64,000 nt of DNA from Balanoglossus misakiensis (taxonomy: Eukaryota > Hemichordata): positions 124,001 to 188,000 of the forward strand of contig CM082587.2 of NCBI GenBank assembly GCA_040954595.2, read 5' to 3'. This document shows positions 49,801 to 61,800 of this stretch, in pieces; the stretch's first letter is position 1, and each line of letters begins with the position of its first letter. The notes beneath the pieces are model-generated. The model was not told the origin of the DNA. It worked only from the letters and a program-made list of their open reading frames with translations, and did not search any database. A program made the position numbers and the translations under genes.

Positions 49801-52800
49801 AGTTCATTCTTTCATTTATTTTCCACGGTTATGTATTGTTTCAAGGTTGGACACATGTAACACGAACAAAACAAGAGACACCATCAGCGTTTTACCGTCT
49901 GAATAGAAATACTGGTATACTGCATATGCAGTGCGTTGGCCATCGAGAAGTTACATTGTCATTAGTCAGTCTAAGCCAGGGAGACATCATACATTTACAC
50001 GGCGGGAAGATACTGTCGTCTGACATCAATGCAACTTTCCAGTTCTATTCTCCATTCCATAAGTTGCACTTAACGCAAAGGCAAAAACTGAAGAAAAGTT
50101 TTTTTTTCATATATCGTTTAAACTTTGGGCTACACTGTGTCATGGAAGCAGGGCTCATGTCCATTCCAGAAACTAAGAAATTAAAACAGTTGTATACACT
50201 TTGCATATTACACGCCTTCACTAAAGTGATATATCATTTCCTTTTACTACAGCCTGGACCAGATGATGGTGAGGACGAAGGCAAACCTGGACCCGATACG
50301 GTAATACATCATTGCTTCTTAAAACGTTACAATACAGAGAATCCTACGATGTCTCTGAGAAACGTCATAAAGAAATCAACAGCCGTCATTAGACTTTCAG
50401 CTGGATTAAACTTACACAGTAGCAAAACTCGTGTATTATTATAGCTATATGTATTGGTTGTCTTTTGTTGAAGTTTTCAGATAAATCGTGAACTTTTGTG
50501 GTTACCTCAGGTCTCGTATCGTAAAGCGAGAGTTAAACTGATTTGTTATTTTAATTGAGAACCAACTGCTCTTTCCCCTTTCTACTTTAATATATATTGT
50601 ACGAGCGCAATATTTGCAACTTAACGTTGTGTTAGAAGCTGTAATGACCAAATATAAACATGTATGCAATGTCATCCTCTTTTTTAGGGTGGCAATGGTC
50701 CAAAGGGCCAAAAGGGCGAACCAGCTGTTTTAGAACCGGTACGTGTCGTTTTGTGGTGAAATTTTGCATGGAATGCAATGTACTAAATTTCTGTCTGTGA
50801 CTGACATAGTCATCTGTTCTCCCAAACCCAGTGTCTCTCGTGACTAATGTAGTTAGTTTACTAAATGTTCTAATTTTAATGGCAATCTATTAAACTCCCG
50901 TCTCCTTTTCCTCGTCTGACTGTCTGACTATTTCTTATCCAACCATATTCTTATTGTAGAGTTATTTTGAAAATTCTGTTGAGGTCACCTGAGGCGTTAG
51001 CATTTGATTCGTGTGAAGTGTATGGACGGGCCTCATTTTAAAAACGTTTTCACGCTCTGTTTCTACGAGTTAAATTCTAAATACTCATATTCAGCGACAC
51101 TATAGATTTAATGGAAGTATTTGAAGCAGGCATGTTAGCAGAGTAATCATGGATCTGATAAAATCATTGGCGATGGCAGACACTTGTCTCTCCTACGGCC
51201 TACAACACGAATTTACCGTGTTTGTAAATTCACAAAAGAAATACCGAGACTGCTTAGGAATTTGATGCTTTGGGCACGTTGTAACCGTGCATGTTGATAA
51301 TTAAGAGACAGTCTTTCCAGAAGAAAACATCAACGTATTTTTTTCGGACATTCCAAATGCTTGTTGTTGCTAAGGTGACAGTGGTCTTCAAACACAAACA
51401 AATGGGAATTTCTGTTGTAATGAAAAATCAACGCCTAAAGCAAAGAAACTGTATCCATGAATACTTGAATGCCATGTTTAGTTCAGTAGAGTTCTACCTT
51501 TAGGATTGCAACTTGGTGGGTGTGTGCCCACCGTCGTCGCTGGCCAAACTGTTATTTCAGGCAAAGGGGTGACTATACATGGGTCAACATGCGCAAGCCG
51601 CGTGGATTGCAGGATGCATGTCTCCATTATATAAAATTTTGGGGTGTTGAAGATACTTGACTCTTTTCGATGAGTTTACAGTCTATCAGTCAGCCAAAAG
51701 CCAACAGTTTTTAAGTGTTGTAAATGACAATTTCTTTCTTAATTCAGAAACTTCAATCAAAGTGTGTGAACTATGATAACCCGGTGTATCCCAAATCAGA
51801 ACCAAACCTGAGAATAAACTGTCCAGTGACAGATTGTGTGAATTTATGTCATCGATGACTCCGTCGGGGAATGTAGATTGGGAAATCATAGCTGCTATCT
51901 GCGCGTCGTCGAACGGACAATTTTGTTCTAGTGTATTTGAGATCACGTGAAGAGGACATTTCATGGCGAGTTGCTTGGAATACCAATGTAAAACGTCTTC
52001 TCTTTATAAGAAAATATCGGTACTTAGTATATAGAGAACTGCTTTACTGTTGCTAACGTGTTTTTTTTAATTTGTAGGGTGTATTTATTCCTGGCCCACC
52101 AGGACCACAAGGTCATCCGGTAAGTCACGTCAGTTGAACCAAAAGTTGAAAAGTTATGGCGCCGAATTACCCCCGACTGTCGTTTTCTTGTCAGATGTCA
52201 GATGCATTTACATGTAGTTGAACAAGTGACTGTTTTTGTCTGGCATGATAACATGTGTTGAATCTGCTGCATATATCTCAATGAATCTGAAGTCACATTT
52301 GCGCGTGTACTATAGTGTGGCATATACCGCCTACTCTTTATCTAGATAATTTCGGCCAGTTGGAGACATACTAGTTTGGGTTGTATTGAATGGTTGGTAT
52401 TATAGTAAGCACCACCAACGGTGGTAACATGACAAAAAGTACTTATTCGTTTTATTTTCGAAGATTACAATCACCAAATTAAGTGTGCTAGTATTATTAT
52501 ATTTTTATTTAGTATGATGTGAATTATGGAAAAAGTGAAAACTGTGAATAATTGCATTACGCATTATTTCGCTATCTTTATGTCATTATTAATCACAAAA
52601 TATTCCCAATTTGTACCGACCAGGGTCCTTCGGGTCCGATGGGCTATGATGGACCACCAGGACCTCTAGGAGAGAAAGGACAAAAGGTCAGTTTCACTGT
52701 ATGTTTGTACGATCGAATTGCATGTGTTATTGTGTTTTGTTTGTTTACTTGTTCGTTTGTGTGTTTGTTCGTTTGGTTGTGTGTGTGTGTTTGTTTCCAA

Positions 52801-55800
52801 GTTAGAGTTGTGAATTGCACTTCCCTTTTCGATTTGGTGTTAACAATATGAATTTGATCATTTTCAGGGAGAGGCTGGTGTTGACGGTAGGGATGGAGAG
52901 CGCGGTTTTCCTGGTGCCCCTGGTCCGACTCTGTTGATACCGGTGTGTAATTGGTCCATATTGTCTCTATTAAGCGTGATGACAACGATATCAACGCCGC
53001 TTCCAGTTGTTTTCCAGACATGAATTACACAGACAGATGTGTGCTGGAGTGTTAGTCTGTCGATGATTGAGTCAGCCAGTTAGTCAGTTGATGGGTGGAT
53101 GAGTGGTTGGGTCTATGGATGTTTGAGTGGGTGAGTTGTGTGGGGTCTGGGTGAAAGTGACTCGTAATTGCTATTTGACATTCACAATTGTCTTCTGTAA
53201 CTTTTAGAGTATGATCACAACGGGTGACGGTGATGTCAAGGGACCTGACAATGCTGCCATGGCAGCGTTTACCAATCTACTCGAAACACAAAGGGTGAGT
53301 CGTGGTGACTCGTGCCACAAAATTCAGCCATCTCATGTCCAGCACTGGCAAACGAAAATGCTAACACAGAATGTTTGAAAAGAGTATTAAACAGTTACTG
53401 TGCAATATAATAAATAGCTTTTAGAATCGACACATTGATTCGTAACTAAGTAATAACACATTTTTGTGATTTAATCGAAATTTGCACACAAATTGGAAGA
53501 TCTTAGTAAAAATGTTTGCGACAGGGACATGACATCTCCTTAACGCATGCGCATAATTGACATCGTTTATTTTTTCCATCAGAGTGCCCTGCAAGGTCCT
53601 TCTGGTCCAATGGGATTAAGTGGCAAGACCGGCCCAATAGTAAGTTCATTGAGTTTATTTTCACATTTACATTTCAAATATCTCTCTCTTTCTCCCTCTC
53701 TCAGTGGGTTAAGCAAACACAAGTGAATGCTCGATAAAAACCTTCGGAAGTTTCTTCGCGTTATTTCACCAAATATTATGTCAGAATAATGCCATAACAA
53801 CTACTTTAGTACATAATATTAGTTCAATACCAGTCCAATCCGTGTTTTATTCGCTTCAAACATGGCCAAAAGGAGAAAAACAGATTGTGATTGACCTAAC
53901 TTCAATCTGATAAGGTGACCTTTTATCAACCTTCCTTTACAGGGTTACCCAGGTCCCCTGGGAATAAAAGGTGAAGATGGAGACCTTGGTCCAATGGGAC
54001 CGCCGGGACCACAGGGTTTCCAAGGTCTGGAAGGCAAAGCTGGAAAACGGGTTGGTATTGAAGTGAATGACCATCTGCTGGAATACGAGGCCTGAATTGA
54101 ACATAGGCTTCCGTTGCAGATTTATACTTAAACGAAAAGAAAAAAAAAGCAGAAATGTCCATTCCGTCAGTCAGTCAGTTAGCCAGTTAGTAAGTCAGTC
54201 ACTACAGTTAAAACGGTTAAGAGACAATCATTTTTTTTCCATTAACTCAATATGAATCAATGAGTTTTGCAAATCTAAATACTCAGTAAAACCTTAAATG
54301 CACATACAACCTCTTTATCAGCTTTATCTAAAAGCAAATGAGTTTATAAAGATTTCAATTGAATTTTTGTCTACGCAAAACTTTCAATATCAACAAGACC
54401 TAACGATAACCAGTGATTGAAATTTCTCTTTTAATAGCAGTCATTTTGTTATTGTTTCAGTTAATAACTTCGAACGTTTTATTCATTGCAGGGTCGCGCA
54501 GGAAAGCCTGGTCTCCGTGGAACTTCGGGAAACATCGGTGCTAAGGTCAGTAGTGTTGCAGGCTATTCATTGTGATGACCAATCGAAATTTGCAAGAAGT
54601 GTACCAGTTTGTTAGTGGTCAGTAGTACATGTACCAGGACAGACACAAAAGTGACATGGCTGATTTTTCCATTTCTCGTTTCAGGGAGACAGAGGTTTTG
54701 ATGGATTACCTGGGCTCCACGGAACGAAAGGAGACAGGGTAAGTATACTGTCTACTCCTTTCCTTGTGAAAAGATTTTAACTGTCTTTACAACTCGACGA
54801 ATACACATACGATTAACAATTCTAGGGAGGTTTAGGTCATAGTGATCCAAACGAGTACAGAAGAAGAACGCCATAGAAAAAAATGGCGAAAATGCTGTCT
54901 GGGGAACAACAATCAATGGAAGATTACGTCACGTGGGTCAATAGTCCATAGCCAATGATTTGTCATAACTATATCGTTGTTTCTTCTACAGGGTCACACA
55001 GGAAGTGCTGGTCCAACAGGTCCCGTTGGAATCCGTGGAGAACCGGTATTAATTTCGAGTTTGAATTTCTTGTTTCTCACATCAACATAGTTTTGCAGTA
55101 TTTTGTCAGTCACTGATCCTCCTTTAATGGAAACTTTCATTCATTTCTAGATAAAACGACTTTATTTTATTTCAGTAAAAGATTAATAGAAAAAAAGTAT
55201 ATCACTTCTCACATCAATCGTATCATGGAACTGACATTTTAACGACAAACTGGACTTGTAAGCGAACCTTGTTTGATGTTATGTTGATAAACTCACACAG
55301 GGTGATGACGGACCAATGGGAAGACCCGGATCGCAGGGGGATTCTGGTCCAAGAGGGTTGCCAGGACAACGCGGTCCACAGGGATTGCAGGGAATGCCGG
55401 TAAATGAATGTGACAATATGGCAAAATGGAAAGTTTGTTAAGGCCAAGTTCATAATTTAGCCTACCTGCACAAGGTATAAGTTTTTGGAACACTAAACAA
55501 GTGATAACGTATGATTGTGAGCATTGACAAAATTCACCAATCTGATACAACTTTGGTACACTATTACTCGTTACATATACTTCTGAAATGTGACACTGAA
55601 GTGGCATAGCATTCGATCTGGGGGAAAAACTTGCAGAAAATGTAATGATGATGGAAGGAAATGGATGGTGTTGTGGTTTCACAGGCGTCGCAGATGTTAT
55701 CATACACTGCACTACGGCATAAGTATGAATTAAGATGATTTCATTTCTCCTTCTGTCATGGTGACGCACAGTCCACACATGTATGAATCTTCAACGTTGC

Positions 55801-58800
55801 AATGCATCTCCTATTTTTCTTGCTGTTCAGGGTATTCCAGGTGGGGAAGGACCGGAAGGAGTTAAGGGCTCGCCGGGTCCCATGGGTAATCCGGGGATGC
55901 CAGGTGCACGAGGATTCCCTGGTCCAGTGGTAAGTCTATAACAATCTCGCTGACTAGGAGAAGTTGGCAATTTTATCAAAAGCTGCTCATGTGTCAATTT
56001 TGGGAAGGTAAATTTAGTAACAACATACACCATCTCCAGCTGAACAATTGCCTAGGGAATGACTTCTATGTTTCAGTTAAGACTAGTTAGCTTTTAAGAA
56101 AAATACACAACAGTATTCCGCCTTTTTGTGTCATTCCAATTCTGTAAACGGCAGAATCTGCCTCTGAATTTAATCTTACACTTATATGTGTTCTTCCTTC
56201 ACATAAAGGGTTCGCATGGGCCGCAAGGAATGATGGGTCAACCTGGAGAACCTGGTACTGAGGGTAAATCAGGACTGCCGGGCATGCCGGGTATAGACGG
56301 ACCGCCGGTAAGTGATGCTACATAGATACTCTGTTGCTAATGTTGACATAAAGATTAATCCTCTGATACCAATGTGAGGTATAGTTGAGCAGATGCAACC
56401 AAACCCTAATATCCGTCACCATGTTCTCGAACTTTTCTGAACACAGGGTCACAACGGTGCTGATGGCCCTACTGGCGAGAAGGGTGAACAAGTAAGTTTA
56501 AAAGTCGTGACATTTTTGTTTCAAAACGATATTTGTAGAAATCACGACAACGCTGATATACGTGGTCATAATAAATGAGTTGAAAGGGAATGTGATTCAT
56601 GTATTGTGAGCCTTAATAAATGGAGTAAATAAATGCCTGTTAGATCGAACGATGGCGGCAAAATGGTTAAAAACGGCCAAAATCACTGTATTTGCTATTT
56701 TCGAGGCCATTTTGTTTCAATGGGCTTTAAATAGAACAAATGTGACGTTACCGACTGTGAATATTCTGTTATCCATTTTTTTTCTTTCAGGGAATACGCG
56801 GACCGCAAGGCCCTCTTGGTTATTCAGGACCACGTGGTGTTAAAGGTGACAGAGGATCCAGAGGTCAATTGGGTGTCAAAGGTCAAAAGGTAGCTAAAGT
56901 CAAATCAAGGACTCTCAGGAAAAGAATTTCTTAATAGGATTTGGAGACTTGTTTTTTTAAAGAAATACATTTGTCGTTTGAAATGCAATTTTGCCTCCAA
57001 TACAGTACGCACCCAGAAATCAAATTGAAATGGCCGAGATTTCCAGATGAATGGCTAAATAATAATTTTGTATTTTCTCGGCTGGGATATTTAGAAAGAA
57101 CAAAAATGTCCCAGGAGTATACTATGTTTATCTTGCGTATTTGGTAACTTTCACTTAAACCCTTACGCGAGGTAGAATTTGTCTAATATGTTGGTATTGT
57201 ATTTTTAATGTCCATACAGGGCTCTGAAGGTTTGCAAGGTTTCAAAGGTGACATGGGACCAAAGGGAAGTCTTGTAAGTACCGATGGGCCTTCATTTAAG
57301 GGGTTCTGTCTATAATGAAAATGAAAAACAGGTCCTCCGTCGAACAATTATTGCTATGGGTTTTTTTTTCAAAGTCTTTAATGACCATTGCATTGACCTG
57401 ATATCATACTACTTAACGCTGTTAATATATTGATTTGATTTACCTTGAAAAGTGTTCATTGGTCATCCATGTGACTATAACGAGATACGGACGAGTTTGA
57501 CATGTAATATTTTATATCAAAATAAGCATGATCAAACCAATATAACAATATCTAATTTTCGATAATTGTACAGACAATAAAGTTCATTCGTATTGTTAAC
57601 ACTAATGCATAATTTTAATTCTATAAGGGTCCTTCTGGAGAACCAGGTGTTAGAGGTCCCGAAGGGAACCTAGGACCAAAGGTAGTTATCTCTCTCTCAT
57701 CAATAGAGTGCAGACAAGTTTGTTCAATAATTAATGCGTAAAGAATTGTTCAATATAGACCGTCTTTTCGGAGATTTGAGATGTTTCGTTGACTCGGAAT
57801 TCTTGATATTTCTTCTTGATATTGTTTCTATCAATAGGGAAATCGAGGAGTTCAGGGAGAATCTGGCGTACAGGGTCCTCAAGGTATCAAGGTTAGTGGT
57901 TTAATTAGTAGCAAGCACGTGGTGTTACTCGCAGTAAATAGTACATGAATCGCTGCATCGCTGCTGTGGAAAGGACAATAGACTGTTAACAATGTTTGTT
58001 TGTTTATTTCGCTTTGTTTTTAAAAAAAATAATGGTTTTCCGAGGGCACATAAGTAATAAATTATTTGGAGAGGAATTATGCAGTAAAATCTTGGTCATC
58101 GTATTGTATTTTCCTCCTTACAGGGAAACATGGGTATGCCAGGCTTGCCCGGTTATCCAGGACGAGTTGGTCAGAAAGTAAGTGTAGTGACGTCACTAGT
58201 GTGGTTTGGTTCTGGAGTTTGGATGATTAGTTAGTTTGCATATCCATCACCGCAAAAGAGTAACGTTTGAATAAATATAACTTCCACTTCTGACAATTTC
58301 TCACTTATAATCAAGCGTCTTTTCCCGTGATTACATTATGTCTTCTAGCCGAAATGTTAATCTCCTGTTTTTCATGATTACGTCACCATGTTTTCTATCG
58401 CAAGGATAAGATTTGGCCTGAGTATACTCCTGTCTCCAATTCGACAAATGAGGTTTAATGTCCCTTCTGCCAATTTAAAAAAGCCGCTACATTTTATCGA
58501 AAACCTGAAATTGTTCTGTATCTGTGCATCATTTAAGTAAAAAATACACATAGCATGCAAACAGAAATCTAGACGTTCACTAGATATATACATACATCAC
58601 CATTTGTGAAATGGTTTCTATTCGCTAGGGTACAACTGGTCCGCTGGGACGAAGAGGTAGGCGTGGTTTGAAAGGTACATTGGTAAGTAATATAATTGGC
58701 AAATTTCCTATGCCCTGCCCCTGTTCATAATTCCATATGAACTCAGATACATTTACTTTCTATTGGGAACTCTGCCAGTGTCTGTATTTAATTGTTCACG

Positions 58801-61800
58801 ATTATATTATTTCCACTTCAACAGGGAAAAGAAGGCATCCTGGGAGATATCGGAGAGCCGGGACCAAGAGGTCAACCAGGTCAACGAGGTCGTAGAGGAA
58901 CCAGAGGCTTGCCTGGACCAAAGGTAAAGAGTTGATAAATTGGCAATATTCGGTCGGATATCATTCCATTTAATTACTTTTTATGAAAATGTAAAATATA
59001 TTATCTCCAGCCATTATATCAAATTATAGATGCTTGTACAATAGAAACGGGTTGTGCGACAGCATGATTTCTTTCAACTCTGTCAAGGTATTCTTCAATC
59101 TAGATTACCCGGACACCATTTCTAGATCCAAAATGAGCCTGCTTAATCCCGCTGTGTGTCTCGAAAACTCAGACTAGTTGTCCCACACAAATAAACCAGG
59201 CCGTGTGGGTTGTGCGTTCCTATTTCTGACGAACATGCAAATAGTAACATCCTGTTTTGTTTTGTCTTTCTTTAATTCACGGATTAGGGGTCAGAAGGTC
59301 AAGAAGGACCAGCAGGCATCCAAGGCGAGATGGTGAGCCATATTTTATTTATGTTGATTGAGACATAAAATGGCAACGAATTAGATAACGAGTTTACGTT
59401 TTCCGCAATAACCAACGAAGATGATGCGATTGTTAAAATCAGCTGTACATAACAGTCGTTCAAAACAAGATTGAAGATACTTAAGAATGATTCTTCCCCA
59501 AAGTGACTCAAATCTGTTCTTAAAGCGCATCACATGACTCATCGATTTATTTTTCTTCTAGGGACAATCAGGTGCTCCCGGAGCCAGAGGATTTGAGGGA
59601 GAAAAGGGACCACCGGTAAGTGATTGGCCAATAGAGCATGTCAATTATGAATCGAGTTGAAGATTGGCCATTCATGTCAAATGAGGACTAGATCTATGAG
59701 TTGCCATGTGGCTGTCTTATTAAGCAGGAGTAGAGGACTCACCGTTATCAAGTCCGATAGTCACAATTGTCGTATCCACAGGTTTTTTGCTGCCATAAAA
59801 AATCGAGTTGTAATAATAGAAGTTTAATATTCTTTTGGTTTATTTTAGGGTCCATCAGGTGTACCTGGGCCAATTGGCCACCCAGGAGAGCGCGGTGATC
59901 CTGTAAGTAAACCGATAATACAACATAATAGGCTGGTGAAGGAAAGCCCGTACTACCAGCCGAACAAGCAAGCAAACAAGCTACGATCATTTTATATGTC
60001 TTTGTTGGTTTAGGAGGAAAGGCCAGTAATAAACGTCCAATTTATGGATCGAATTAGTCTTATTTTCACGACTACTGGTCTGTGTGTTCGCACATGTTAA
60101 AGCCGGGACTTGTAGTAATTTGTTTCTTGCAATCTATTTTTCATACAGGGTTTCGAAGGAAAGGTCGGCCCGCCTGGCCCCGCTGGCGTTATAGGTCCAC
60201 AGGTAGGACAACCGTGAGATTTCATAATTGATGGGTTTATAATTTAATTAAGATCAAACATCGGTCAGAGAGCTGAATGCATTATGGCAATTCTGTGGTG
60301 TGACTTGCGCATGCGGGATTTAGCGAATCATGTTGGCGGCTTCAAGAATCCATCGTGCAACGATGTCAATCTTCGAAATGTTTTAATCTTATTAAGTTAA
60401 CTAACAAAATAACAGAAACACGACTTTTAATGGAACGCTTTCATGAATTTAAATGATGTATTTAATTGTGGAGGAAACATTTATGGCACATGATTGTCCA
60501 ATCAACAGGGACCCATGGGAGAGAAAGGTCCAATGGGTGAGCGAGGACCACCTGGTCCTTCTGGAATGCCAGGTGAAGCTGGTCTGCCCGGAGAAATGGG
60601 TAAAGAAGGAATTCAGGCAAGTGTTAATTTCTAAGCAATATGTTAAAATTTGGCATGAACGTGATGACGTTTTCACAAGTGACAGCGAATTTTAGAAATA
60701 GGTTCGTATTAACAATTGCAGTCAACTGGTCAACTTCAGCAACTTTACTTTTCTGTCATCCGTATCTTATTCGTACAGGAGAAAACAAAGTAAGATATCT
60801 GCAGAATGGAGAACATGTTATCAGAGACAAACACGTGATTATTTTCTCATAAAATTAACCTGTGAATTTGAGATCATCATGTACACTGTTTACGAGCGGC
60901 ATCTTGTTAAATTATACCCCATGTGTTATTTGACTCTGTTTGAGTAGGGTCCACCGGGTCCAGCCGGAAATCAAGGTCCAATTGGTCCGCCCGGAGTGCA
61001 AGGATTCCCGGGAGAACGGGGATTGCCAGGACCGGAGGGCGTTCAAGGTGACAAGGGAGACACTGGACCGGAAGGTGTAGCAGGACCTCAGGTGAACCCG
61101 CTATTATGAGATATAACTATTATACTAAACTAGAAGATGAATATATTAGTGCATACAGACGGATGCAGTGAAGCCAAGCTTGGTTTGTTTCGTGACTGCG
61201 CGGTAGAGTGAAGCGCAGCAATAGACGAATATTTCTTCTCCTGTCAAATCACAATGAAAAATGATAATGTTTGGATGGTTTCATCATCATTCATTTTGTG
61301 TACTTATCAAGCTGCAGTAACCTTCGTTTCTACACAATTTATCGCTACTCTTAATCTGTTTTAGGGATCTCAAGGTCCACCTGGACCACCTGGCGAAAAT
61401 GGACCAATCGGATTGCCGGTAAGACAAACTGAATTAATTAACATGAAGAAAGTGGGATATATTGTGTTACTGTTGGGAAATCTGACTTTGCAGTTGTAGA
61501 GATATACACAGGGATCTACCAAAGTAGATACTAGTTGAAACACGATGAAGTGGAACTACATAAAAAAGATAACTAAAAACATTCGTCGATTGGCGTTCCC
61601 AAGCCGATATATTTTGTAAAATAATAAAATCATAAGACAAAATGCACTTTGTCAGCTGGGCAACCAAGATCAGTTAATCTGTAAACATTAAATTACATAA
61701 TAATTCTTGACTTTTACTCTTGCATAAATGTAGACTCTTTCAAAATTATGACTTATATATTATTAATTTATCTGCACAGGGTCAACCAGGACCAGTCGGA

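Noticed and set aside
49836-50444. 202-codon open frame on the plus strand
   Set aside because: It is in the frame of collagen exon 6 (50253-50300) but runs through both flanking introns; only the 48-bp exon has collagen-like sequence and splice sites.
52079-52942. Breaks in Gly-X-Y (AVLEP, VFIP, TLLIP) considered as frameshifts or sequencing errors
   Set aside because: The same interruptions occur at equivalent places in the type V/XI minor helix, and exon borders are intact.
55293-55778. 161-codon open frame on the minus strand
   Set aside because: It overlaps collagen exon 17 in antisense; Gly-X-Y coding gives GC-rich antisense frames without stops. No family resemblance.
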